17,465 bases of DNA from Deinococcus betulae (GCF_020166395.1 NZ_JAIQXU010000047.1:1-17465), one strand, 5' to 3'; shown: positions 8,127-17,449, counted from the first letter of the stretch. The notes: generated by a model not told the origin, from the sequence alone. Numbers and translations are program-made.

Positions 8127-11100
8127 TCAGTACCTCACCGCTTCCAGCTTGCCCAGGCTGACCCCCGCCGAATTGGCCGTCAGCGTCAGGGTCTTGATCC
8201 CGGCGCCTACCCCGGCGAAGTCCACCGGAATCGTCTGCCCAGCCCCGATAGACAGCGGCACACTGCGGCCGTTGAAGCTGAGTGTAAAGGCGCTGCTGCT
8301 GGCGCTGCTGGCGTTGGTAATCAGGAAGCGCAGGTTGCTGGCCGCACTGACATTCAGGTCGTAGGACTTGGCGGCTCCGTTGGCAATGGCGCCCACGCTG
8401 GTCGTAACCACGCCCGGTACAGCGGTGGAGGCGAACGTGGTCGTCACGCTCAGGTCGCCCGTAAAGGCTGAGGCGTTATTGCGCGCATCTACAGCGCGCA
8501 CCTTAAAGGCGTAGGTGGTGCCGCCCGTCAGGCCGCTGACTGTGCCACTGGTGCCCGTCACGCTGCCGCTCAGCGCGCCGTTCGTGTAAATCTCGTACTT
8601 GCTGACGCCGCAGTTGTCGCTGCTGGCGGTCCACGACAGGGCGACGCTGCTGCCGGTTTTGCTCGGCGAGGTCAGGCCGCTCGGCACGCTGGGAGCCGCG
8701 CTGTCGGTGTCGCAGGGAGTGGGATTGCCGCCGCCGCTGAGGTTGGCGCCGCTGACGCTGCCGAGGACCACGCCGTCGCTCTTGGCGGTAATCGTGATGG
8801 TCTTGGCCCCAGTGCCCACGTTCGGGAAGTCGGCAATCACGGTCTGGCCCGCGTCCAGCGCCAGGTCATAGTTGGTGCCATTGAACGCCACGTTGATCGT
8901 GCGGCTGTTCTGCCCCGACGCACTCTGCACCGACAGGCGGTAGGTGCCCGCCGAGGTCACGTTGACCGGGAAGTTCTTGCTCGCGCCGTTGGCAATCGCG
9001 CCGCCGCTGGTGGTCACGGTGCCGGGCAGGTTGGCGGTCGTGCTGGCGGCGGCCGTGGTCACGCTCAGGTCACTCGTAAAGCTGCCCACGTTGCCGGCAC
9101 TGTCCTTGGCGCGCACCTTGAAGGTGTAGGCCGTGTTGGCGCTTAAGCCGCTCACTGTGGCGCTCGTACCTGTCACGGTGGCCTTGAGGGCGCCGTTCTG
9201 GTACACCTCGTAACTCGCCACGCCGCAGTTGTCGCTGGCCGCCGTCCAGGACAGGCTCACGCTGTCGCTGGTCTTGCCCGGCGCGGTCAGGCTGCCGGGC
9301 ACGCCAGGGGCCACGGTATCGGTCTGGCACACCGGAGGAGGCGTGCTGCCGCCGCGCGAGGACACTACTTGCCGCGCGGGCACGTTGAGCGTGGCCCCGT
9401 CCGAGAACGTCACCGTAATGGCGCTGCTGCCGGGGTTATAGGCCGCGTAGGTGCGGGTGCTGCCCTTCTTGAACACGGCGTAGTTGGGAACGTTGGCGGT
9501 CACGCTGGTGTCCACCTGGCCCACGGCGTTCAGGCTGTGCAGGAACTGGTAGGTGTGGGCCTTGGTTTCGCCCTCTTCAGGGGTGTAGGCGCCGCTGCCA
9601 AATTTGCCCACCGCTCCGGCAGCGTTGTACAGACTGTAGACCTGCCAGAAGATGTCACGCCACATGGTGGGTTCGCGGCCCAGGAAGTCATAATTGGTTT
9701 TTAGGTAGGCCGGGTTGCGGCCCAGGTACAGGCTGCCCGCCGTCATCGGTAGGAAGTTGATGCCCTGAATGGCTTCTTTTTCGGCGCTGAACCATGTGGA
9801 ATAGGCGCCGCCGTCGCCCCAGACCATGCCCACGGCGGGTTTGTTGAAGCCGGCGGGGAACACGCCGCCCCCCTGGTTAAACCAGTACTGCTCAATGGCG
9901 GTCGTTTCGGTGGCGTACAGATAGATGCCCAGGTCGCGCACCGCCGTGTTGCCCGTCACCGAGCCCCAGTTCACCAGCGCCGAGGAAAAGTTCATGTCCT
10001 CGCTGCTCGATTCCTGGTTGTTGCCGGCCGCAAAGCCCGAGTGCCCGGCCGCCCACGAATGCCCGGCGTAGGGGTCAAAGTTGCGCAGGCGCGGGAATTG
10101 CCCGGTGTTGCCGGTCCAGTTGGCCGCGTCCATGATCAGGTCGTTGATGCTGGCGCCCCAGGTGCGGCCCTGGGGGGTGGCGCCGCTGGGCCAGCTGGGG
10201 CGGTACTGAGTCAGCAGCGCGGCGGCCTTGATGAAATAGCCCCAGTGGAAGTGGTGATCGTTCAGCTCTTCCTCGCTGCCGTAACCCTGCGGATAGCCGA
10301 TCAGGGTGCCCCACGCCGAGTTGTAATAGAAGTAGTTGCTGCCCTGACCGTCCAGCCAGTCCTGCAGCACACGCTGAATGGCGTCCAGGAAGGCCGTTTG
10401 CGCGCCAGAGTTCCCGACCTGTTCGGCCAGCGGGACCAGTTCGGCCAGTTTGCCCAGGCCCTTGCCCACCCAGTACGAATCGCCGGTGGGGTTGAGGGTC
10501 GCGCTGGTGTTGGCCTCGTTCACGTAGGCGGCCAGCTGCGTCTTGTTCAGGGTATTGGCCGAGCCGTTGTCGGGAAGGTAAGGCAGCACGCCCTGGAATT
10601 TCTGGCTGGTGGTAAAGCTGCCCGCCCCGCGCACCACCCGCATTTCGCCGCGCGGCGAAGCGTAGGTGTAGCCGGTGTTCACACTGCCCGAGTTCAGCCA
10701 CTGGTGGCGGTAGAGCGCCATGACCGTGCCGTTGGCGCTGCCTTCTTTGGCCACAGTGTTCACGGTGTAGGTGCTGTTCAAGGTGGCAGTGGCCGCGTTG
10801 TAATTCCAGCTGACGCTGCTGCCCGTCACGAAGTTATAGGCGTAGGTCTTGAAATCGTTCAGCGTGGCGACCGTGTTGTCCGGCAGGGCGGCAATCGAGT
10901 AGTAGTCCTTGCCGTTCAGGGTGGAGGTGGCCACCGTGTTGTTCACGCTCCAGCTGGACCCGCTGGGCGCAAAGATGCCGTAGTGGCGCCCATTGACCGT
11001 GATGCCCAGGACGTTGCCCTGATTGGACCAGACGGTGGGCGTGGCAATAAACGTGATCTGCGCGTTGCCGCCTGTTTTGGTGGCGTACACGAAAGGCAGG

Positions 11101-11657
11101 CCGTGCCCGAACGTGGCGCGCAGGGTGCGGGCGCCGTCGTTCCAGAGGGCAGTGGCCGTCCAGTCGCCCCAGTCGTCCACCTTGGTATCAGGGGCGTTCA
11201 GGCCGCTGACACCCAGCGTCAGGTCAGGCGTGTAGGGGTACTCGTATTTCTCCAGCCCCGGCGCTCCCACGATCTGCGAGCGGTTGGGGTAGCTGACTTC
11301 CAGGCCACCCGCGCGGGCGTGCATCGCCAGAGGATGGGCGAACATGTTCTCGGAATAGGCGTTGCCCGCATTGCGCTTGAACAGCAGCGACGACCAGAAC
11401 TCGTTGGTGGGGGCCTTGCCCTTGGCGGCGCCGGCGGCGGTCCAGGCGGGTGTCAGGAGGGCCCCGGAGGTGTTGGTGGGGCCGCCCTTCGCACCGGGAG
11501 GCGGCGAGTTGCCGTAATCCAGACTGCTCAGCACTGGGCTCTGGGCTGCGGGCGCTGAAGCCACGGGGCTGCTCCCCTGCGGCGTCACACTTCCGCAGGC
11601 TGACAGGGCGAGGCTCAGACCGAGCAGCAGGGTAAAACGGGCGCGACTTCTGGACAT
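8127..11657 (-). CDS. GH81 endo-beta-1,3-glucanase, lipoprotein with tandem Fn3/CBM-like repeats
   Basis: 1176 residues. A lipoprotein signal ends in the lipobox LSAC (C21), so the mature protein is probably anchored on the cell surface. Residues about 85-770 match glycoside hydrolase family 81, which cleaves beta-1,3-glucan (laminarin, curdlan type): LNDHHFHWGYF (465-475, with acid candidate D467), NFDPYAGHSWAAG (526-538) and NNQESSSED (546-554, with base candidates E549 and E553). After a GGSTPPP linker come two units, about 777-980 and 982-1176, each an Fn3 domain followed by a beta-rich CBM6-like domain. ATG 11657 is chosen over an upstream in-frame start because AGGAGG lies 6 nt before it. 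A LacI operator lies just upstream. The second LacI gene precedes it on the same strand by 79 bp. Confidence 0.9.
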   Translation of the reverse strand: MSRSRARFTLLLGLSLALSACGSVTPQGSSPVASAPAAQSPVLSSLDYGNSPPPGAKGGPTNTSGALLTPAWTAAGAAKGKAPTNEFWSSLLFKRNAGNAYSENMFAHPLAMHARAGGLEVSYPNRSQIVGAPGLEKYEYPYTPDLTLGVSGLNAPDTKVDDWGDWTATALWNDGARTLRATFGHGLPFVYATKTGGNAQITFIATPTVWSNQGNVLGITVNGRHYGIFAPSGSSWSVNNTVATSTLNGKDYYSIAALPDNTVATLNDFKTYAYNFVTGSSVSWNYNAATATLNSTYTVNTVAKEGSANGTVMALYRHQWLNSGSVNTGYTYASPRGEMRVVRGAGSFTTSQKFQGVLPYLPDNGSANTLNKTQLAAYVNEANTSATLNPTGDSYWVGKGLGKLAELVPLAEQVGNSGAQTAFLDAIQRVLQDWLDGQGSNYFYYNSAWGTLIGYPQGYGSEEELNDHHFHWGYFIKAAALLTQYRPSWPSGATPQGRTWGASINDLIMDAANWTGNTGQFPRLRNFDPYAGHSWAAGHSGFAAGNNQESSSEDMNFSSALVNWGSVTGNTAVRDLGIYLYATETTAIEQYWFNQGGGVFPAGFNKPAVGMVWGDGGAYSTWFSAEKEAIQGINFLPMTAGSLYLGRNPAYLKTNYDFLGREPTMWRDIFWQVYSLYNAAGAVGKFGSGAYTPEEGETKAHTYQFLHSLNAVGQVDTSVTANVPNYAVFKKGSTRTYAAYNPGSSAITVTFSDGATLNVPARQVVSSRGGSTPPPVCQTDTVAPGVPGSLTAPGKTSDSVSLSWTAASDNCGVASYEVYQNGALKATVTGTSATVSGLSANTAYTFKVRAKDSAGNVGSFTSDLSVTTAAASTTANLPGTVTTSGGAIANGASKNFPVNVTSAGTYRLSVQSASGQNSRTINVAFNGTNYDLALDAGQTVIADFPNVGTGAKTITITAKSDGVVLGSVSGANLSGGGNPTPCDTDSAAPSVPSGLTSPSKTGSSVALSWTASSDNCGVSKYEIYTNGALSGSVTGTSGTVSGLTGGTTYAFKVRAVDARNNASAFTGDLSVTTTFASTAVPGVVTTSVGAIANGAAKSYDLNVSAASNLRFLITNASSASSSAFTLSFNGRSVPLSIGAGQTIPVDFAGVGAGIKTLTLTANSAGVSLGKLEAVRY
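8130..9329 (-). repeat. Tandem intragenic duplication: two Fn3 + binding-module units
   Basis: Unit 1 is 8718-9329 and unit 2 is 8130-8717. Both start at a Cys-x-Thr/Asp-Asp motif, share SLSWTA/ALSWTA, SDNCGV, YTFKVRA/YAFKVRA and DLSVTT, and continue into a second domain with IANGA, FNG, AGQT and VG-G-KT. The cysteine pairs (C777/C811 and C982/C1016) have identical 34-residue spacing. The Fn3 halves look more alike than the binding halves. Confidence 0.8.
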
Positions 11658-11663
11658 ACGACA

Positions 11664-11669
11664 CCTCCT
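11664..11669 (-). promoter_or_regulatory. Shine-Dalgarno of the GH81 gene
   Basis: Minus-strand AGGAGG, a full consensus match, 6 nt before the ATG at 11657. It decides the start in favour of the 1176-residue lipoprotein. Confidence 0.85.
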
Positions 11670-11696
11670 GACCGCCCAGCAGGGGACGGTCAAATC

Positions 11697-11708
11697 GAAA
11701 ACGTTTTC
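11697..11708. promoter_or_regulatory. LacI-family operator upstream of the glucanase gene
   Basis: GAAAACGTTTTC is a perfect 12-bp palindrome with a central CG, 40-51 bp upstream of the GH81 ATG, in the short gap after the second LacI gene. It shares the core GAAAACGTT with the site at 12852-12869, so the same regulator should bind both. Confidence 0.8.
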
Positions 11709-11736
11709 AGGATGAACGAATGGGAAGGAAGCTGGG

Positions 11737-12747
11737 TTAAGGACGGGCGTAGCGCACCGATTCGCGCACGCTCAGGGTGAGGGGCAGGTCAGGGTGAGGC
11801 AGGGGCTCGTCGGGGGTCAGCAGCTGATGCAGCACGGCCCCGGCCGCCTGCTGGCCCATCTCGAACAGGGGCTGATGCACCGAAGTCAGGGGCGGCAGGG
11901 TGAACTGGGACGCAGGCAGGTCGTCAAAACCCATCAGCGAGATGTCGTCCGGCACGCGAATGCCGCGCCGGTAGAGCCCCAGCCGCGCCCCGTAGGCCAT
12001 CTGGTCATTGGCCGCGAAGATGGCCGACAGGCCGACGCCCTGCCCCAGCCAGTGTTCGACCGCCAAAATGCCGGCCGTTTCATTGAAATCACCTTCAAAC
12101 ACCAGACGTGGGTCGAAGGCCAGGCCCGCGTCGGCCAGGGCCAAGCGGTAGCCTTCCAGGCGGTCCACCGCGTCGCGCTGTGACGGCACGCCGGTCAGGT
12201 GCCCGATGCGGCGGTGGCCCAGCTGAATCAGGTGGGTGGTGGCCAGAAAGGCGCCCTGCACGTTGTCGATGCTCAGGCACATGGGTTCCAGACCCGGCAC
12301 CCGGCGGCCCACCAGGGCCAGCGGAAAGCGGGCGGCCAGGTCACGCAGGGCCTGGTCGGTCAGCCGGCCCCCCAGGATAATCAGGCCGTCCACCTGCCGC
12401 CGGGTCAGGGCAGTGATGGCCGCCGACTCATCCTGAATCTCCCAGTGCCCATTGACGAAGATGGGCTGGTAGCCACTCCCCGCAAAACCGGCGTCTATAC
12501 CGCGTGAGACTTCGTTGTAAAAGGGGCTGGCAATGTCCTGGGTCAGCACGCCGATGGTCATGGAGCGGCCGCGCACCAGGCCCTGCGCGGCGGCGTTGGG
12601 TTCGTAGCCCAGCTCCTGCGCGGCGGCCAGCACCCGCGCCCGTTTGTCGCCGGCCACGGCCGAGGAGCCGTTCAGCGTGCGCGACACCGTGCTGATGGAC
12701 ACGTCGGCGGCGCGGGCGATGTCTTTGATGGTCACGTTGCGCGTCAT
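11737..12747 (-). CDS. LacI-family transcriptional regulator next to the glucanase
   Basis: 336 residues. A classical LacI DNA-binding head starts at once: VTIKDIARAADVSISTVSRTLNG (residues 5-27, a standard LacI recognition region), hinge NAAAQGLVRG (51-60), then an effector domain with TIGVLTQDIASPFY (64-77), LGHRRIGHLTG (176-186), FAANDQMAYGA (244-254) and VPDDISLMGFDDLP (265-278). ATG 12747 puts the HTH at the usual distance from the N-terminus; a GTG at 12777 would add 10 residues. It lies directly upstream of and co-directional with the GH81 gene, with matching palindromes ahead of both genes. Autoregulation and control of glucan degradation, with a glucan-derived sugar as inducer, are inferred. 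Confidence 0.92.
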   Translation of the reverse strand: MTRNVTIKDIARAADVSISTVSRTLNGSSAVAGDKRARVLAAAQELGYEPNAAAQGLVRGRSMTIGVLTQDIASPFYNEVSRGIDAGFAGSGYQPIFVNGHWEIQDESAAITALTRRQVDGLIILGGRLTDQALRDLAARFPLALVGRRVPGLEPMCLSIDNVQGAFLATTHLIQLGHRRIGHLTGVPSQRDAVDRLEGYRLALADAGLAFDPRLVFEGDFNETAGILAVEHWLGQGVGLSAIFAANDQMAYGARLGLYRRGIRVPDDISLMGFDDLPASQFTLPPLTSVHQPLFEMGQQAAGAVLHQLLTPDEPLPHPDLPLTLSVRESVRYARP

Positions 12748-12839
12748 AGGGACAAGTCTGCTCCAGAAGGCGGGCACAGGGCGCAGCGGGAAGGGCAGCC
12801 GTCTGCGGCCCGCTGAACTGAATTGAGGTCTAGGCCCCG

Positions 12840-12868
12840 AGCTTAATCGGCTTTGAAAACGTTGTCAA
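12840..12868 (-). promoter_or_regulatory. Promoter of the second LacI gene
   Basis: On the minus strand, TTGACA (12863-12868, perfect consensus), a 17-bp spacer and TAAGCT (12840-12845). The start of transcription would lie near 12833, giving a leader of about 85 nt. The operator 12852-12869 covers the -35 and part of the spacer. Confidence 0.65.
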
Positions 12869-12869
12869 A
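12852..12869. promoter_or_regulatory. LacI-family operator in the divergent lacI / M20 gap
   Basis: TTTGAAAACGTTGTCAAA is an 18-bp palindrome with one mismatched pair and a central CG. It overlaps the consensus -35 of the second LacI gene and so suits autorepression. It lies 46 bp upstream of the M20 gene start, whose transcription might also be affected. Confidence 0.8.
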
Positions 12870-12902
12870 TGGTGCGGTCTGCCTGGTCTACCGCTTATGC
12901 CT

Positions 12903-14255
<1,353 letters not shown>

Positions 14256-14270
14256 CCCCACCCCCCCAGC

Positions 14271-14287
14271 CCCCTTCCCCAAAGGGG
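14271..14287 (+). terminator. Hairpin after the M20 gene
   Basis: CCCCTT and AAGGGG arms around CCCCA, 15 bp after the stop codon. The short stem has no U-tract, so its function as a terminator is doubtful. Confidence 0.35.
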
Positions 14288-14539
14288 TAGGAGGAGCAGA
14301 CGTTGGCACTGGGCAAGAGTTGCTCCTGGCGTTGGCGAAGCCGTTCTTTTCATTGATGGGTCCGGCCTCGACGCCATCCGCTGCCCCCGCGCAAGGGCCT
14401 GCGCGCTGCGCGCACAATGGCCTCGCCTGGACCTGGGCGGGAATGGGGCAGGAAGGCTTGGTGCGTGCAGTGGGTTCTACTTTTGAAAAGAAGGGGGCCG
14501 TTGCTTGCTGTCCACTTGTATGGAACCGGCACAGCTCTG

Positions 14540-14572
14540 AAAAAAAGGGCGGAGGTCGTTCAGACTCCTGCC
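14540..14572 (-). terminator. Intrinsic terminator of the SDR (and M24) transcript
   Basis: On the minus strand GGC-A-GGAG, a 10-nt loop and CTCCGCC are followed by C and seven T residues. It has seven paired bases with one bulge and lies about 57 bp past the SDR stop. Confidence 0.7.
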
Positions 14573-14628
14573 TCTCCTTCGCCCCCGCTTTTCCTATTTC
14601 CTACAACCCACTCCCCACTTCCCAACCT

Positions 14629-15306
14629 TCACGCATCCGGGTAGACCTTGACCTCCGTGATGTGCGCCCGGTCAGGGCGGCTCAGAGCGTGGGCCACGCT
14701 CTTGGCCAGGCCACGGGGGTCAATCATGGTGTCCCAGGCCAGGCCAGCGTCACGGTTGGTCGGCGTATCGATGGCGCCCATGGGGTACAGCACCATGCCG
14801 CGCACCCCTTTGCCTTTCAGTTCGTCGTGCAGGCTCAGCACGTAGGCCGCCACGGCCGCTTTGCTGGCGGTGTACAGCGCCGCCTTGGGGCCGCTCAGGC
14901 GGGCCGCCTGCCCGGCGCTAATTCCCAGAATTAGGCCGTCTTTTTGCTTGAGCATATGAGGCAGCACGCCCTGCACCGCATGAAACAGGCTGGTCATGTT
15001 CGTGTCGAACAGGGTGCGCAGGTCGGCGGGTGTGGCCTTCTGGGCGTCCTGGGTGGTAAATGTCCCCACCGTATGAATCAGGGTGTCGACCTTGACCTTT
15101 TTCAGCGCGTCAATGCTGGAGGGGTCGGTCAGGTCAAGGTCCAGCACCTCGGTGGCCGGAAAGCGGTCGGCAGCGCGCGCCAGCGACTCGCCGCGCCCCA
15201 CCAGCACCATCTGGGCGCCGGCGTCGTCGAGTTCCTGGGCAATGGCGGTGGCAAGAGCGCCGCCCGCGCCGGTCAGCATGATGGTGGAGGAGCCGAGATT
15301 CGCCAT
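14629..15306 (-). CDS. Short-chain dehydrogenase/reductase (SDR)
   Basis: 225 residues, a typical classical-SDR length. The Rossmann cofactor motif is TGAGGALA (12-19), with R38 after the second strand suggesting NADP preference. DLDLTD (56-61), TNMTS with N103, catalytic S130, and Y145/K149 in YTASK complete the active site. The substrate is unknown; it is a cytosolic NAD(P)-dependent oxidoreductase. It lies 64 bp downstream of the M24 gene on the same strand but has its own TACCCT box 5 nt before the ATG. Transcription probably ends at 14540-14572. Confidence 0.9.
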   Translation of the reverse strand: MANLGSSTIMLTGAGGALATAIAQELDDAGAQMVLVGRGESLARAADRFPATEVLDLDLTDPSSIDALKKVKVDTLIHTVGTFTTQDAQKATPADLRTLFDTNMTSLFHAVQGVLPHMLKQKDGLILGISAGQAARLSGPKAALYTASKAAVAAYVLSLHDELKGKGVRGMVLYPMGAIDTPTNRDAGLAWDTMIDPRGLAKSVAHALSRPDRAHITEVKVYPDA

Positions 15307-15311
15307 GCCCC

Positions 15312-15317
15312 AGGGTA
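15312..15317 (-). promoter_or_regulatory. Candidate -10 box of the SDR gene
   Basis: Minus-strand GTTACCCT context with TACCCT 5 nt before the ATG at 15306; there is no Shine-Dalgarno. Nearly identical GTTACCCT lies before the M24 start. Confidence 0.45.
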
Positions 15318-15370
15318 ACGGGTGAGCTGTGGGGGCGGCGGCCCAACCTTAGCTTTGGCCTAAGCAGGTC

Positions 15371-16609
15371 TCATGAGTGTGCTTCGCCGTAAGCCCTGGC
15401 CCGCACGCTGGCCCAGTCGCCCTGTCCCAGCACAAACGGCGCGCGCTGGGTGTGGGTGGTCACGCGCGGGCCCTCCGGGGCCAGATAGAGATTGATCTCG
15501 CTGCGAATGCCAAAGCCTCTGGCTGCCGGGTAGGTGCCGGGCTCAATGGTCACGCCCAGGCCTGGCGTCAGGGCGCGGGTGTCGCGGGTTTCGTAGTCGT
15601 CCAGATTAGCGCCTGAGCCGTGAATCTGCACGCCCAGGTCGTGCCCGGTGCGGTGCAGGAAAGAGGGTTCCCAGGTCGGCCCCATCGCGTCGCGGGCGGC
15701 GCGGTCCAGCATCCAGCCCTGCACCTGGCCCCAGCCCTGGGCCGCGTACCTGTCCTCCAGCAGCCCCAGGGCCGCGTCGCGGGCCGCGCTCACGGCTGTC
15801 CAGGCATTCAGGTACTCCTCGCTCGGCTGTCCGGCAGTGCCCACCCAGGTCACATCGGCAAAGGGGCGGCCCGGTTCCTGCGCCCACAGGTCAATCAGGA
15901 CACACTCGCCTGGTTGTAGGGTGGCGTGGCGTTCGGGGCTGGGTTCGTAATGGCTGTCGGCGGCATTCACGCCAAACGACACGTTGACAGGGTGCCCGGC
16001 GCTCATGCCGGCCGCCTCAATCTGGCGCATGATGACGGCCTGCGCGTCCAGTTCCGTGACCGGTTGCCCGGCCGCCAGCCGCTCGTGAATCAGGCGGAAG
16101 GCGTCGTCCTTGGCGCTCATCAGGACGGCCACGGCGCGTTCGTGGGCCGCCAGGTCGTCAGGACTCCAGGCCAGAAATGCCTGTAGCAGGTCAGCGCTCG
16201 TGTGAATGGCGCCGGCGCCAGCGGCCCGCACGCGCTCCACCGTGCCGGCGTCCACCCGGCTGACATAAGGCACGGCGCCGTTCGGGCTGTATTCCATCGC
16301 CACCGTCTGGCCCGCCACCACGCCCCGCAGCGCCGCGTCCAGTTCGGCGTGGGACCCAAAAGGCTGCAGTCGCGCGCCCCAGTGCCGGGTGATCTCCTGC
16401 CAGGTGCCGCCCTCAATATGGTTGTGCAGCACGGTCGCTTGCCCCTGCCGGGGCACCCACACGAAAAAGCGCCGGGTCAGGAAGGCCCCTGGCGGCAGGT
16501 CCAGCACCCGCCGCGCGTGAGGATTGAGGCCCTGAAAGTCGTACACCAGCCAGCCGTCCAGAGAGGTGGCGGCCAGGGCGCGCTGCATCTGCGTGATGGG
16601 CGAGGTCAT
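15371..16609 (-). CDS. M24-family metallopeptidase (Xaa-Pro aminopeptidase-like)
   Basis: 412 residues. A creatinase-like N-terminal domain (about 1-150) precedes a pita-bread M24 domain. The five metal ligands are visible in order: D240 (LIDLWA), D252 (FADVTW), H323 (HRTGHDLG), E356 (TIEPG) and E371 (RSEINL). H220 (ADSHYEPSP) sits where a proton-shuttling histidine is found in the family. It is likely cytosolic and removes an N-terminal residue ahead of proline, or cleaves Xaa-Pro dipeptides; the precise specificity is open. ATG 16609 is preferred to an upstream in-frame start at 16747 because family homology begins here and TACCCT lies 6 nt before it. It may be cotranscribed with the SDR gene. 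Confidence 0.92.
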   Translation of the reverse strand: MTSPITQMQRALAATSLDGWLVYDFQGLNPHARRVLDLPPGAFLTRRFFVWVPRQGQATVLHNHIEGGTWQEITRHWGARLQPFGSHAELDAALRGVVAGQTVAMEYSPNGAVPYVSRVDAGTVERVRAAGAGAIHTSADLLQAFLAWSPDDLAAHERAVAVLMSAKDDAFRLIHERLAAGQPVTELDAQAVIMRQIEAAGMSAGHPVNVSFGVNAADSHYEPSPERHATLQPGECVLIDLWAQEPGRPFADVTWVGTAGQPSEEYLNAWTAVSAARDAALGLLEDRYAAQGWGQVQGWMLDRAARDAMGPTWEPSFLHRTGHDLGVQIHGSGANLDDYETRDTRALTPGLGVTIEPGTYPAARGFGIRSEINLYLAPEGPRVTTHTQRAPFVLGQGDWASVRARAYGEAHS

Positions 16610-16615
16610 GGCGTC

Positions 16616-16621
16616 AGGGTA
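16616..16621 (-). promoter_or_regulatory. Candidate -10 box of the M24 gene
   Basis: Minus-strand TACCCT within GTTACCCT, 6 nt before the ATG at 16609. It supports the shorter start, and there is no Shine-Dalgarno. Confidence 0.45.
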
Positions 16622-16789
16622 ACGCGGCGAGAAGGCCAGGGGCCACATAACCACGGGCCCCCACGCGCCGGCGTCGGGCGGTAGGGGCCATGAAGGAGCT
16701 GAGAAGAAAGAGACTTGGCGGTGGGGTGTCATCCACCTGCTCTCCACTACGGGCCAGGCGGGCTGGGGGTTCCCGGCCAGGGGCGGCCG

Positions 16790-17260
16790 CTAACGGTAGC
16801 GGGCAAAGGCACTCTGGCTGGCGTAGTTCTGGCGGCCACTGTTATCCGTGAACTGCGTCAGGGCCTGCACGTCCAGGCGGCCACGCGCGAAGTTCAGGAC
16901 CAGGGTGGTGGTGGCAAAGCCCTTGGCATAGACGGCGCTGGCGGTGAAGTGGTTGCTGTCACTCACATTCGCGCCGTAGGTCAGCGCATTCGCCTGGCCC
17001 CAGTCGCAGTCGTTGGGGTGGCAGCGGCCAAACACCTGGACGGTCATTTTGCCGGCCGACGTGCGGGTCACGTTGATGCGGGTGATGCCGCTGGTGGCCA
17101 CGTCGGTGTTGACCCAGGTGCCCACCATGTCGGTGGGGGCGGCCAGCGCGGTCTGTGGGGTCACCAGGGTGGTCAGGGCCAGCGCGCCCAGCAGGAAGGA
17201 GAAGGCGGTGCGGGGCAGGGGAGCGGTCAGGGTGTGGGCAGTGGGGGTCTGGCTGGTCAT
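16790..17260 (-). CDS. Small secreted protein of unknown function
   Basis: 156 residues. A Sec signal peptide is clear: PRTAF, a hydrophobic core at about 19-33, and cleavage at ALA-AP (after residue 40). The mature part of about 115 residues is rich in short beta-strand-like stretches: GTWVNTD (47-53), GITRINVTR (58-66), TVQVFGRCHPNDCDWG (73-88) and TTTLVLNFARGRLDVQ (117-132). C80 and C85 probably form a disulfide. The GTW start and strand pattern suggest a small beta-barrel or lipocalin-like fold; I know no established function. ATG 17260 is chosen because AGGAG lies 7 nt upstream and the signal peptide follows at the right distance; the frame is open to 17362. It lies upstream of the M24 gene by 180 bp. 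Confidence 0.8.
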   Translation of the reverse strand: MTSQTPTAHTLTAPLPRTAFSFLLGALALTTLVTPQTALAAPTDMVGTWVNTDVATSGITRINVTRTSAGKMTVQVFGRCHPNDCDWGQANALTYGANVSDSNHFTASAVYAKGFATTTLVLNFARGRLDVQALTQFTDNSGRQNYASQSAFARYR

Positions 17261-17267
17261 GGCAGGT

Positions 17268-17272
17268 CTCCT
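17268..17272 (-). promoter_or_regulatory. Shine-Dalgarno of the small secreted protein
   Basis: Minus-strand AGGAG, 7 nt before the ATG at 17260; it decides the start. Confidence 0.65.
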
Positions 17273-17415
17273 GGGTGGGGCGAGGGGCTCGTGGGTCGGC
17301 TTTGTCGGGTGCAGCGGGGCGTGTCTCTTCCGCTGATGCCCAGAAGGTACACAGGCCCCCATGAGCGGCCCGTGACCGCTGGGGGTCAGGTGGCTGTCAG
17401 GTATGAGCAGGCCAG

Positions 17416-17449
17416 AAAAAGCCCGCCTAGTCGCGGGTTCCAGGCGGGC
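17416..17449 (-). terminator. Intrinsic terminator of a minus-strand gene beyond the right edge
   Basis: Perfect 8-bp stem GCCCGCCT/AGGCGGGC (17421-17428 and 17442-17449) with a 13-nt loop, followed on the minus strand by TTTTTC. It must end a transcript entering from the right of the window. Confidence 0.75.

Larger units (their letters stand above)
14256..14628. other. 373-bp convergent intergenic region
   Basis: No supported gene. Contents: a C-rich/G-rich hairpin at 14271-14287, a 7-bp perfect inverted repeat AGGAGCA/TGCTCCT (14292-14298, 14321-14327), a GCGC-rich stretch near 14400, CTTTTGAAAAG (14480-14490) and a minus-strand terminator at 14540-14572. A 204-codon plus-strand open frame runs from here into the SDR gene, but it is antisense to a real gene and low-complexity in pattern. 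The region could be a decayed or dispersed genomic repeat; this cannot be tested from one copy. Confidence 0.55.

Noticed and set aside
10041..11558. 505-codon plus-strand open frame
   Set aside because: Antisense to the GH81 catalytic domain, whose family motifs are unmistakable; the translation shows no family pattern.
14320..14934. 204-codon plus-strand open frame in the M20-SDR gap
   Set aside because: The second half is antisense to the SDR gene and the first half has no start signal or recognisable domain.
16610..16747. 46-residue N-terminal extension of the M24 gene
   Set aside because: No homology pattern in the extension; the start at 16609 has a TACCCT box 6 nt upstream.
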